From contig NW_026970609.1 of assembly GCF_963678635.1 (NCBI RefSeq), forward strand, positions 46,071 through 110,070: a DNA stretch of 64,000 nucleotides, given 5' to 3'. Each line of letters starts with the position of its first letter. Position 1 is the stretch's first letter. Shown in pieces: positions 31,355-44,343 of the stretch. This DNA comes from Symsagittifera roscoffensis (Eukaryota; Xenacoelomorpha; Acoela; Convolutidae). The notes under the pieces were generated by a model, which did not search any database, was not told where the DNA came from, and saw only the letters and a list, made by a program, of their open reading frames with translations. A program made the position numbers and the translations under genes.

Positions 31355-34300
31355 AGGTCTGGGGACAGTACAAGAAGCCTTGGGACAGTACAGAAAAGTC
31401 TTGGGACGGTGCCGGAAAGTCTTGGGACAGTACAAAGAATCCTTGGGACAGAACAGAAAAGTACTGGGACAATACAGAAAAGTCTTGGGACAGTGCCGGA
31501 AAGTCTTGGGACATTACTGGATAGTCTTGGGACAGTACGAAGAAGTCTTGTGACAGTAAAGAAAAGTCTTGGGACAGTACCAAGAAGTCTTGGGACAGTA
31601 CAGAAAAGTCTTCGGACATTGCCGGAAAGACTTGGGACAGTATCGAACAGTCTTGTGACACACGAAGAAGTGTTGGGACAGTATCAGAGAGTCTTGGGAC
31701 AGTACAGAAAAGTCTTGGGACAGTGCCGGAAAGTCTTGGGACAGTACCAAGAAGTCTTGTGACAGTACCGGTTACTCTTAAGACAGTACGAAGAAGTCTT
31801 GGAACAGTACCTAAGTGTCTTGAGACAGTACCAAGAACTACTGGGACAGCATAGAAAAGTCTTGGGACAGTGCCGGATAGTCTTGGGACTGTACCGAATA
31901 GTCTTGGGACAGTACAGAAAAGTCTTCGGGCAGTACAGAAAAGTCTTGGGGCAGTAACAAGAAGTCTTGGGACAGTGCCAGAAAGTCTTGGGACAGTACG
32001 GAGAAGTCTTGGGACAGTACAGAAAAGTCTTGGGACAAAACCAAGGACTCTTGGGACAGTACAGAAAAGTCTTGGGACAGTACCAAGAAGTCTTTGGACA
32101 GTACAGAAAAGTCTTGGGACAGCACCAAGAAGCCTTAGGACAGTGCAGAAAAGCCTTGGGACAGTAACAAGAAGTCTTGGTACGGTGCAGAAAAGCCTTG
32201 GGACAGTACCAAGAAGTCTTGGGACAGTACAGAAAAGTCTTCGGACAGTGCCGGAAAGTCTTGGGACAGTATTGAACAGTCTTGTGACACACGAAGAAGT
32301 CTTGGGACAGTACCGGAGAGTCTTGCGACAGTACATAAAAAACTTCGGACATTGCCGAAAAGTCTTCGGACAGTATCGAATAGTCTTGGGAGAGTACTGG
32401 ACAGTCTTGGGACAGTACGAAGAAGTCTTCGCACAGTACAGAAAAGTCTTGGGACAGTGCCTGATAGTCTTGGGACTGTAACGAATAGTCTTGGGACAGC
32501 ACGAAGAAGTCTTGGGACAGTACCGGAGAGTCTTGGGACAGTACAGAAAAGTCTTCGGACAGTACAGAAAAGTCTTGGGACAGTACAAAGAAGCCTTGGA
32601 CAGTACAGAAAAGTCTTGGGACGGCGCCGGAAAGTCTTGGGACAGTACAAAGAATCCTTGGGACAGAACAGAAAAGTACTGGGACAATACAGAAAGGTCT
32701 TGGGACGGTGCCGGAAAGTCTTGGGACAGTACTGGATAGTCTTGGGACAGTACGAAGAAGTCTTGTGACAGTAAAGAAAAGTCTTGGGACAGTACCAGGA
32801 AGTCTTGGGACAGTTCAGAAAAGTCTTCGGACATTGCCGGAAAGTCTTGGGACAGTATTGAATAGTCTTGTGACACACGAAGAAGTGTTGAAACAGTACC
32901 AGAGAGTCTTGGGACATTACAGAAAAGTCTTGGGACAGTACCGGAAAGTCTTGGGACAGTACCGAGAAGTCTTGTGACAGTACCGGTTACTCTTGGGACA
33001 GTACGAAGAAGTCTTGGAACAGTACAGAAATGTCTTGAGACAGTACCAAGAACTACTGGGACAGTACAGAAAAGTCTTGGGACAGTGCCGTATAGTCTTG
33101 GGACTGTACCGAATAGTCTTGGGACAGTACAGAAAAGTCTTGGGACAGTACAGAAAAGTCTTGGGACAGTAACAAGAAGTCTTGTGACAGTACCGGTTAC
33201 TCTTAAGACAGTACGAAGAAGTCTTGGAACAGTACAGAAGTGTCTTGAGACAGTACCAAGAACTACTGGGACAGCATAGAAATGTCTTGGGACCGTGCCG
33301 GATAGTCTTGGGACTGTACCGAATAGTCTTGGGACAGTACAGAAAAGTCTTCGGACAGTACAGAAAAGTCTTGGGGCAGTAACAAGAAGTCTTGGGACAG
33401 TGCCAGAAAGTCTTGGGACAGTACGGAGAAGTCTTAGGACAGTACAGAAAAGTCTTGGGACAAAACCAAGGACTCTTGGGACAGTACAGAAAAGTCTTGG
33501 GACAGTACCAGGAAGTCTTTGGACAGTACAGAAAAGTCTTGAGACAGTACCAAGAAGCCTTAGGACAGTGCAGAAAAGTCTTGGGACAGTAACAAGAAGT
33601 CTTGGTACGGTGCAGAAAAGCCTTGGGACAGTACCAAGAAGTCTTGGGACAGTACAGAAAAGTCTTCGGACAGTGCCGGAAAATCTTGGGACAGAATTGA
33701 ACAGTCTTGTGACACACGAAGAAGTCTTGGGACAGTATTGAACAGTCTTGTGACACACGAAGAAGTCTTGGGACAGTACCGGAGAGTCTTGCGACAGTAT
33801 AGAAAAAACTTCGGACATTGCCGAAAAGTCTTCGGACAGTATCGAATAGTCTTGGGAGAGTACCGGATAGTCTTGGGACAGTACGAAGAAGTCTTGGCAC
33901 AGTACAGAAAAGTCTTGGGACAGTGCCTGATAGTATTGGGACTGTAACGAATAGTCTTGGGACAGCACGAAGAAGTCTTGGGACAGTACCGGAGAGTCTT
34001 GAGACAGTACAGAAAAGTCTTCGGACAGTACATAAAAGTCTTGGGAAGGTACCAAGAAGCCTTGGGAAAGTACAGAAAAGTCTTGGGACGGTGCCGGAAA
34101 GTCTTGGGACAGTACAAAGAATCCTTGGGACAGAACAGAAAAGTACTGGGACAATACAGAAAGGTCTTGGGACGGTGCCGGAAAGTCTTGGGACAGTACT
34201 GGATAGTCTTGGGACAGTACGAAGAAGTCTTGTGACAGTAAAGAAAAGTCTTGGGACAGTACCAGGAAGTCTTGGGACAGTTCAGAAAAGTCTTCGGACA

Positions 34301-37300
34301 TTGCCGGAAAGTCTTGGGACAGTATTGAATAGTCTTGAGACACACGAAGAAGTGTTGAAACAGTACCAGAGAGTCTTGGGACATTACAGAAAAGTCTTGG
34401 GACAGTACCGGAAAGTCTTGGGACGGTACCGAGAAGTCTTGTGACAGTACCGGTTACTCTTGGGACAGTACGAAGAAGTCTTGGAACAGTACAGAAATGT
34501 CTTGAGACAGTACCAAGAACTACTGGGACAGTACAGAAAAGTCTTGGGACAGTGCCGTATAGTCTTGGGACTGTACCGAATAGTCTTGGGACAGTACAGA
34601 AAAGTCTTGGGACAGTACAGAAAAGTCTTGGGACAGAAACAAGAAGTCTTGTGACAGTACCGGTTACTCTTAAGACAGTACGAAGAAGTCTTGGAACAGT
34701 ACAGAAAAGTCTTCGGACAGTACAGAAAAGTCTTGGGGCAGTAACAAGAAGTCTTGGGACAGTGCCAGAAAGTCTTGGGACAGTACGGAGAAGTCTTGGG
34801 ACAGTACAGAAAAGTCTTGGGACAAAACCAAGGACTCTTGGGACAGTACAGAAAAGTCTTGGGACAGTACCAAGAAGTCTTTGGACAGTACAGAAAAGTC
34901 TTGAGACACTACCAAGAAGCCTTAGGACAGTGCAGAAAAGTCTTGGGACAGTAACAAGAAGTCTTGGTACGGTGCAGAAAAGCCTTGGTACAGTACCAAG
35001 AAGTCTTGGGACAGTACAGAAAAGTCTTCGGACAGTGCCGGAAAGTCTTGGGACAGTATTGAACAGTCTTGTGACACACGAAGAAGTCTTGGGACAGTAT
35101 TGAACAGTCTTGTGACACACGAAGAAGTCTTGGGACAGTACCGGAGAGTCTTGGGAAAGTACAGAAAAGTCTTCGGACAGTACAGAAAAGTCTTGGGACA
35201 GTACCAAGAAGCCTTGGGACAGTACAGAAAAGTCTTGGGACGGTGCCGGAAAGTCTTGGGACAGTACAAAGAATCCTTGGGACAGAACAGAAAAGTACTG
35301 GGACAATACAGAAAGGTCTTGGGACGGTGCCGGAAAGTCTTGGGACAGTACTGGATAGTCTTGGGACAGTACAAAGAAGTCTTGTGACAGTAAAGAAAAG
35401 TCTTGGGACAGTACCAAGAAGTCTTGGGACAGTTCAGAAAAGTCTTCGGACATTGCCAGAAAGTCTTGGGACAGTATCGAATAGTCTTGTGACACACGAG
35501 GAAGTGTTGAAACAGTACCAGAGAGTCTTGGGACATTACAGAAAAGTCTTGGGACAATACCGGAAAGTCTTGGGACAGTACCGAGAAGTCTTGTGACAGT
35601 ACCGGTTAATCTTGGGACAGTACGAAGAAGTCTTGGAACAGTACAGAAATGTCTTGAGACAGTACCAAGAACTACTGGGACAGTACAGAAAAGTCTTGGG
35701 ACAGTGCCGTATAGTCTTGGGACTGAACCGAATAGTCTTGGGACAGTACAGAAAAGTCTTCGGACAGTACAGAAAAGTCTTGGGACAGTAACAAGAAGTC
35801 TTGGGAAAGTGCCAGAAAGTTTTGGGACAGTACGGAGAAGTCTTGGGACAGTACAGAAAAGTCTTGGGACAGTACCAAGGACTCTTGGGACAGTACAGAA
35901 AAGTCTTGGGACAGTACAGAAAAGTCTTCGGACAGTACAGAAAAGTCTTGGGACAGTACCAAGAAGCCTTGGGACAGTACAGAAAAGTCTTGGGACGGTG
36001 CCGGAAAGTCTTGGGACAGTACAAAGAATCCTTGGGACAGAACAGAAAAGTACTGGGACAATACAGAAAGGTCTTGGGACGGTGCCGGAAAGTCTTGGGA
36101 CAGTACTGGATAGTCTTGGGACAGTACGAAGAAGTCTTGTGACAGTAAAGAAAAGTCTTGGGACAGTGCCTGATAGTATTGGGACTGTAACGAATAGTCT
36201 TGGGACAGCACGAAGAAGTCTTGGGACAGTACCGGAGAGTCTTGGGACAGTACAGAAAAGTCTTGGGACAGTGCCGTATAGTCTTGGGACTGAACCGAAT
36301 AGTCTTGCGACAGTATAGAAAAAACTTCGGACATTGCCGAAAAGTCTTCGGACAGTATCGAATAGTCTTGGGAGAGTACCGGATAGTCTTGGGACAGTAC
36401 GAAGAAGTCTTGGCACAGTACAGAAAAGTCTTGGGACAGTGCCTGATAGTCTTGGGACTGTAACGAATAGTCTTGGGACAGCAAGAAGAAGTCTTGGGAC
36501 AGTGCCGTATAGTCTTGGGACTGAACCGAATAGTCTTGCGACAGTATAGAAAAAACTTCGGACATTGCCGAAAAGTCTTCGGACAGTATCGAATAGTCTT
36601 GGGAGAGTACCGGATAGTCTTGGGACAGTACGAAGAAGTCTTGGCACAGTACAGAAAAGTCTTGGGACAGTGCCTGATAGTCTTGGGACTGTAACGAATA
36701 GTCTTGGGACAGCACGAAGAAGTCTTGGGACAGTACCGGAGAGTCTTGGGACAGTACAGAAAAGTCTTCGGGAGTACAGAAAAGTCTTGAGACAGTACCA
36801 AGAAGCCTTGGGACAGTACAGAAAAGTCTTGGGACGGTGCCGGAAAGTCTTGGGACAGTACAAAGAATCCTTGGGACAGAACAGAAAAGTACTGGGACAA
36901 TACAGAAAGGTCTTGGGACGGTGCCGGAAAGTCTTGGGACAGTACTGGATAGTCTTGGGACAGTACGAAGAAGTCTTGTGACAGAAAAGAAAAGTCTTGA
37001 GACAGTACCAAGAAGTCTTGGGACAGTTCAGAAAAGTCTTCGGACATTGCCAGAAAGTCTTGGGACAGTATCGAATAGTCTTGTGACACATGAAGAAGTG
37101 TTGAAACAGTACCAGAGAGTCTTGGGACATTACAGAAAAGTCTTGGGACAGTACCGGAAAGTCTTGGGACAGTACCGAGAAGTCTTGTGACAGTACCGGT
37201 TACTCTTGGGACAGTACGAAGAAGTCTTGGAACAGTACAGAAATGTCTTGAGACAGTACCAAGAACTACTGGGACAGTACAGAAAAGTCTTGGGACAGTG

Positions 37301-38157
37301 CCGTATAGTCTTGGGACTGAACCGAATAGTCTTGGGACAGTACAGAAAAGTCTTCGGACAGTACAGAAAAGTCTTGGGACAGTAACAAGAAGTCTTGGGA
37401 AAGTGCCAGAAAGTTTTGGGACAGTACGGAGAAGTCTTGGGACAGTACAGAAAAGTCTTGGGACAGTACCAAGGACTCTTGGAACAGTACAGAAAAGTCT
37501 TGGGACAGTTCCAAGAAGTCTTTGGACAGTACAGAAAAGTCTTGGGACAGTACCAACAAGCCTTAGGACAATGCAGAAAAGTCTTGGGACAGAAACAAGA
37601 AGTCTTGGTACGGTGCAGAAAAGCCTTGGGACAGTACCAAGAAGTCTTGGGACAGTACAGAAAAAACTTCGGACATTGCCGAAAAGTCTTCGGACAGTAT
37701 CGAATAGTCTTGGGACAGTACCGGATAGTCTTGGGACAGTACGAAGAAGTCTTGGCACAGTACATAAAAGTCTTGGGACAGTACCAGGAAGTACTGGGGC
37801 AGTACAGAAAAGTCTTAAGACAGTGCCTGATAGTCTTGGGACTGTAACGAATAGTCTTGGGACAACACAAAGAAGTCTTGGGACAGTACCGGAGAGTCTT
37901 GGGACAGTACAGAAAAGTCTTCGGACAGTACAGAAAAGTCTTGGGACAGTACCAAGAATCTTGGGACAGTGCCAGAAAGTCTTGGCACAGTACGAAGAAG
38001 TCTTGGGAGAGTACAGAAAAATTTTGGGACAGTACTAAGGAGTCTTGGGACAGTACAAAAAAGTCTTGGGACAGTACCATGAAGTCTTCGGACGGTACAG
38101 AAAAGTCTTGGGGCAGTATAGAAAAGTCTTGGGACAGTACCAAAAAGCCTTGGGACA

Positions 38158-41100
38158 GTACATAAAAAACTTGGGACAGTAACAAGAAGTCTTGGTACGG
38201 TGCAGAAAAGCCTTGGGACAGCACCAATAAGTCTTGCGACAGTACAGCAAAGTCTTCGGATAGTGCCGGAAAGTCTTGGGACGGTATCGAATAGTCTTGT
38301 AACACACAAAGAAGTCGTGGGACAGTACCGGAGAGTGGTGGGACAGTGCAGAAAAGTCTTGGGACAGTGCCGGAAAGTCTTGGGAAAGTACCGGATAGTC
38401 TTGGGACAGTACGAAGAAGTCTTGGGACAGTACAGAAAAGTCTTGAGACAGTACCATAAAGTACTGGGACAGTACAAAAAAGTCTTGGGACAGTGCCGGA
38501 TAGTCTTGGGACTGTACCGAATAGTCTTGGGACAGCACGAAGAAGTCTTTTGACAGTACCGGTGAGTCTTGGGACAGTATATAAAAGTCTTGGGACAGTA
38601 CAGAAAAGTCTTGGGACAGTACCAAGAAGTCTTGTGACAGTGCCAGAAAGTCATGGGACAGTACGAAGAAGTCTTGGGACAGTACAGAAAAGTCTTGGGA
38701 CAATACCAAAGAGTCTTGGGACAGTACAGAAAAGTCATGGGGCAGTATAGAAAAGTCTTGGGACAGTACCAAGAAGCCTTGGGACAGTACAAAAAAGTCT
38801 TGGGACAATACCAAGAAGTCTTGGTACGTTGCAGAAAAGCCTTGGGACAGTACCAAGAAGTCTTGGAACAGTACCGGAAAGTCTTGGGACAGTACCGAAT
38901 AGTCTTGTGACAGTACAGAAAAATCTTGAGACAGTACCAAGAAGTCTTGGGACAGTGCCAGAAAGTCTTGGGACAGTTTGAAGAAGTCTTGGGACAGTAC
39001 AGAAAAGTCTTGTGACAGTAGCAAGGAGTCTTGGGACAGTATAGAAAATTCTTGGGGCAGTATAGAAAAGCCTTGGGACAGTACCAAGAAGCCTTGGGAC
39101 AGTACAGAAATGTCTTGGGACAGTACCAAGAAATCTTGGTACGGTGTAGAAAAGCCTGGGACAGTACCAAGAAGTCTTGGGACAGTACCAAGGAGTTCTG
39201 GGACAGTGCCAGAAAGTCTTGGGACAGTACCAAGATGTCTTCGGACAGTACAGAAAAGTCTTGGAGCAGTATAGAAAAGTCTTGGGACAGTGCCAAGAAG
39301 CCTTGGGATAATACAGAAAAGTCCTGGGACAGTACCAGAAACCTTGGTACGGTGCAGAAAAGCCTTGGGACAGTACCAAGAAGTCTTGGGACAGTGCCTA
39401 GAAGTCTTGGGACAGTACCGGAAAGTCTTGGGACAGTACAGAATAGTCTTGTGACAGAACGGAAAGGTCTTGGGGCAGTAGGAAATAGCCCGATAATCAA
39501 GTAAAAGCAAAAGGACAGGTCAAAACGCTTAAATCGCAAAAAATCCTCTCTATTAAGATCACGAATTGAAAGTTTTTTTTCTCCTTTAAGAGATTTAGGA
39601 TTACCTTTTAGAAATTCTATCCATAGAATAGAATTTTGTAATTAGTAATATTGTAAATAATAATCATGAGGGGAAGTAGGATACCCATAGCAGTGAAAAG
39701 AGTTATAGTGTCAAAGACTAATCATGGGACAGTACAGAAAAGTCTTGGGACAGTACCGGATAGTTTTGGGACAGTACGGAGAAGTCTTGGGACATTACAG
39801 AAAAGTCTTTGGACAGTACCAAGAAGTACTGAGACAGTACAGAAAAGTCTTGGGACAGTGCCAGATAGTCTTGGGACCGTTTCGAATAGTCTTGGGACAG
39901 TAAGAAGAAGTCTTGGGACAGTACAGAAAAGTCTTGGGACAGTGCCGGATAGTCTTGGGACTGTTTCGAATAGTCTTGGGACAGCACGAAGAAGTCTTGG
40001 GACAGTACGGGAGAGTCTTGGGACATTATCAAGAAGTCTTCAGAAGGTACAGAAAAGTCTTGGGGCAGTATAGAAAAGTCTTGAGACAGTACCAAGAAGC
40101 CTTGATACAGTACAGAAAAGTCTTCGGACAGTGCCGGAAAGTCTTGGGACAGTATCGAATAATCTTGTGACACATGAAGAAGTCTTGAGACAGTACCGGA
40201 GAGTCTTGGGACAGTACAGAAAGTCTAGGGACAGTGCCGGAAAGTCTTGGGACAGCACCAAGAAGTCTTGGGACAGTACCGGATAGTTTTGGGACAGTAC
40301 GGAGAAGTCTTGGGACATTACAGAAAAGTCTTGGGACAGTACCAAGAAGTACTGAGACAGTACAGAAAAGTCTTGGGACAGTGCCAGATAGTCTTGGGAC
40401 TGTTTCGAATAGTCTTGGGACAGCACGAAGAAGTCTTGGGACAGTACCGGAGAGTCTTGGGATAGTACAGAAAAGTCTTGGGACAGTACCAAGGACTCTT
40501 GGGACAGTACAGAAAAGTATTGCGACAGTACCAAGAAGTCTTTGGACAGTACAGGAAAATCTTGGGGCAGTATAGAAAAGTCTTGGGACAGGACCAAGAA
40601 GCCTTATGACAGCACAGAAAAGTCTTGGGACAGTGCCGGAAAGTCTTGGGACAGTACCAAGAAGTCTTGGGACAGTACCGGATAGTCTTGGGACAGTACG
40701 AAGAAGTCTTGGGACATTGCAGAAAAATTTGGGACAGTACCAAGAAGTCTTTGGACAGTACAGGAAAATCTTGGGGCAGTATAGAAAAGTCTTGGGACAG
40801 GACCAAGAAGCCTTGGGACAGCATAGAAAAGTCTTGGGACAGTGCCAGATAGTCTTGGGACTGTTTCGAATAGTCTTGGGACAGCACGAAGAAGTCTTGG
40901 GACAGTACCGGAGAGTCTTGGGATAGTACAGAAAAGTCTTGGGACAGTACCAAGGACTCTTGGGACAGTACAGAAAAGTATTGCGACAGTACCAAGAAGT
41001 CTTTGGACAGTACAGGAAAATCTTGGGGCAGTATAGAAAAGTCTTGGGACAGGACCAAGAAGCCTTGGGACAGCACAGAAAAGTCTTGGGACAGTGCCGG

Positions 41101-41658
41101 AAAGTCTTGGGACAGTACCAAGAAGTCTTGGGACAGTACCGGATAGTCTTGGGACAGTACGAAGAAGTCTTGGGACATTGCAGAAAAATTTGGGACAGTA
41201 CCAAGAAGTCTTTGGACAGTACAGGAAAATCTTGGGGCAGTATAGAAAAGTCTTGGGACAGGACCAAGAAGCCTTGGGACAGCATAGAAAAATCTTGGGA
41301 CAGTGCCGGAAAGTCTTGGGACAGTACCAAGAAGTCTTGGGACAGTACCGGATAGTCTTGGGACAGTACGAAGAAGTCTTGGGACAGTACCGGAGAGTCT
41401 TGGAACAGTACAGAAAAGTCTTCGGACAGTACAGAAAAGTCTTGGGACAGTACCAAGAATCTTGGGACAGTGCCAGAAAGTCTTGGCACAGTACGAAGAA
41501 GTCTTGGGAGAGTACAGAAAAATTTTCGGACAGTACTAAGGAGTCTTGGGACAGTACAAAAAAGTCTTGGGACAGTACCATGAAGTCTTCGGACGGTACA
41601 GAAAAGTCTTGGGGCAGTATAGAAAAGTCTTGGGACAGTACCAAAAAGCCTTGGGACA
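38158..41658. repeat. Higher-order repeat unit 1 of the minisatellite (3501 bp)
   Basis: Begins at the marker ACATAAAAAACTTGGGACAG and contains the first unique insert (39481-39723). The stretch 38158-39720 recurs at +3501 with very few changes. It is longer than the two following units because extra local duplications lie at about 40230-41300. Confidence 0.75.
39481..39723 (+). repeat. Unique insert in the minisatellite, related to the gag leader (copy 1)
   Basis: Non-repeat DNA starting GGAAATAGCCCGATAATCAA and ending TCAAAGACTAATCATGGGAC. It contains TAAGATCACGAATTGAAA and TACCCATAGCAGTGAAAAGA. It is a close relative of 47660-47925, which leads into gag. Confidence 0.85.
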
Positions 41659-44343
41659 GTACATAAAAAACTTGGGACAGTAACAAGAAGTCTTGGTACG
41701 GTGCAGAAAAGCCTTGGGACAGCACCAATAAGTCTTGCGACAGTACAGCAAAGTCTTCGGATAGTGCCGGAAAGTCTTGGGACGGTATCGAATAGTCTTG
41801 TAACACACAAAGAAGTCGTGGGACAGTACCGAAGAGTGGTGGGACAGTGCAGAAAAGTCTTGGGACAGTGCCGGAAAGTCTTGGGAAAGTACCGGATAGT
41901 CTTGGGACAGTACGAAGAAGTCTTGGGACAGTACAGAAAAGTCTTGAGACAGTACCATAAAGTACTGGGACAGTACAAAAAAGTCTTGGGACAGTGCCGG
42001 ATAGTCTTGGGACTGTACCGAATAGTCTTGGGACAGCACGAAGAAGTCTTTTGACAGTACCGGTGAGTCTTGGGACAGTACATAAAAGTCTTGGGACAGT
42101 ACAGAAAAGTCTTGGGACAGTACCAAGAAGTCTTGTGACAGTGCCAGAAAGTCATGGGACAGTACGAAGAAGTCTTGGGACAGTACAGAAAAGTCTTGGG
42201 ACAATACCAAAGAGTCTTGGGACAGTACAGAAAAGTCATGGGGCAGTATAGAAAAGTCTTGGGACAGTACCAAGAAGCCTTGGGACAGTACAAAAAAGTC
42301 TTGGGACAATACCAAGAAGTCTTGGTACGTTGCAGAAAAGCCTTGGGACAGTACCAAGAAGTCTTGGAACAGTACCGGAAAGTCTTGGGACAGTACCGAA
42401 TAGTCTTGTGACAGTACAGAAAAATCTTGAGACAGTACCAAGAAGTCTTGGGACAGTGCCAGAAAGTCTTGGGACAGTTTGAAGAAGTCTTGGGACAGTA
42501 CAGAAAAGTCTTGTGACAGTAGCAAGGAGTCTTGGGACAGTATAGAAAATTCTTGGGGCAGTATAGAAAAGCCTTGGGACAGTACCAAGAAGCCTTGGGA
42601 CAGTACAGAAATGTCTTGGGACAGTACCAAGAAATCTTGGTACGGTGTAGAAAAGCCTTGGGACAGTACCAAGAAGTCTTGGGACAGTACCAAGGAGTTC
42701 TGGGACAGTGCCAGAAAGTCTTGAGACAGTACCAAGATGTCTTCGGACAGTACAGAAAAGTCTTGGAGCAGTATAGAAAAGTCTTGGGACAGTGCCAAGA
42801 AGCCTTGGGATAATACAGAAAAGTCCTGGGACAGTACCAAAAACCTTGGTACGGTGCAGAAAAGCCTTGGGACAGTACCAAGAAGTCTTGGGACAGTGCC
42901 TAGAAGTCTTGGGACAGTACCGGAAAGTTTTGGGACAGTACCGAATAGTCTTGTGACAGAACGGAAAGGTCTTGGGGCAGTAGGAAATAGCCCGATAATC
43001 AAGTAAAAGCAAAAGGACCGGTCAAAACGCTTAAATCGCAAAAAATCCTCTCTATTAAGATCACGAATTGAAAGTTTTTTTCTTCTTTAAGAGATTTAGG
43101 ATTACCTTTTAGAAATTCTATCCATAGAATAGAATTTTGTAATTAGTAATATTGTAAATAATAATCATGAGGCGAAGTAGGATACCCATAGCAGTGAAAA
43201 GAGTTATAGTGTCAAAGACTAATCATGGGACAGTACAGAAAAGTCTTGGGACAGTACCAAGAAGTCTTGGGACAGTGCCAGAAAGTCTTGGGACAGTACA
43301 AAGAAGTCTTGAGACAGTACAGAAAAGTCTTGGGACAGTAGCAAGGAGTCTTGCGCCAGTACAGAAAAGTCTTGGGACAGTACCAAGAAGTCTTCAGAAG
43401 GTACAGAAAAGTCTTGGGGCAGTATAGAAAAGTCTTGGGACAGTACCAAGAAGCCTTGATACAGTACAGAAAAGTCTTCGGATAGTGCCGGAAAGTCTTG
43501 GGACAGTATCGAATAGTCTTGTGACACATGAAGAAGTCTTGAGACAGTACCGGAGAGTCTTGGGACAGTACAGAAAAGTCTTGGGACAGTGCCGGAAAGT
43601 CTTGTGACAGTACCAAGAAGTCTTGGGACAGTACCGGATAGTCTTGGGGCAGTACGAAGAAGTCTTGGGACATTACAGAAAAGTCATGGGACAGTACCAA
43701 GAAGTACTGAGACAGTACAGAAAAGTCCTGGGACAGTGCCGGATAGTCTTGGGACTGTTTCGAATAGTCTTGGGACAGCACGAAGAAGTCTTGGGACAGT
43801 ACGGGAGAGTCTTGGGACAGTATCAAGAAGTCTTCAGAAGGTACAGAAAAGTCTTGGGGCAGTATAGAAAAGTCTTGAGACAGTACCAAGAAGCCTTGAT
43901 ACAGTACAGAAAGTCTTGGGACAGTGCCGGAAAGTCTTGGGACAGTACCAAGAAGTCTTGGGACAGTACCGGATAGTCTTGGGACAGTACGGAGAAGTCT
44001 TGGGACATTACAGAAAAGTCTTGGGACAGTACCAAGAAGTACTGAGACAGTACAGAAAAGTCTTGGGACAGTGCCAGATAGTCTTGGGACTGTTTCGAAT
44101 AGTCTTGGGACAGCACGAAGAAGTCTTGGGACAGTACCGGAGAGTCTTGGGATAGTACAGAAAAGTCTTGGGACAGTACCAAGGACTCTTGGGACAGTAC
44201 AGAAAAGTATTGCGACAGTACCAAGAAGTCTTTGGACAGTACAGGAAAATCTTGGGGCAGTATAGAAAAGTCTTGGGACAGGACCAAGAAGCCTTGGGAC
44301 AGCACAGAAAAATCTTGGGACAGTGCCGGAAAGTCTTGGGACA
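41659..44343. repeat. Higher-order repeat unit 2 of the minisatellite (2685 bp)
   Basis: Begins with the same marker as unit 1 and includes the second unique insert (42982-43224). Nearly every variant block recurs exactly 2685 bases further right. Confidence 0.8.
42982..43224 (+). repeat. Unique insert in the minisatellite (copy 2)
   Basis: Same segment as 39481-39723 with a few substitutions (for example GGACCGG for GGACAGG and AGGCGAAG for AGGGGAAG). Confidence 0.85.
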
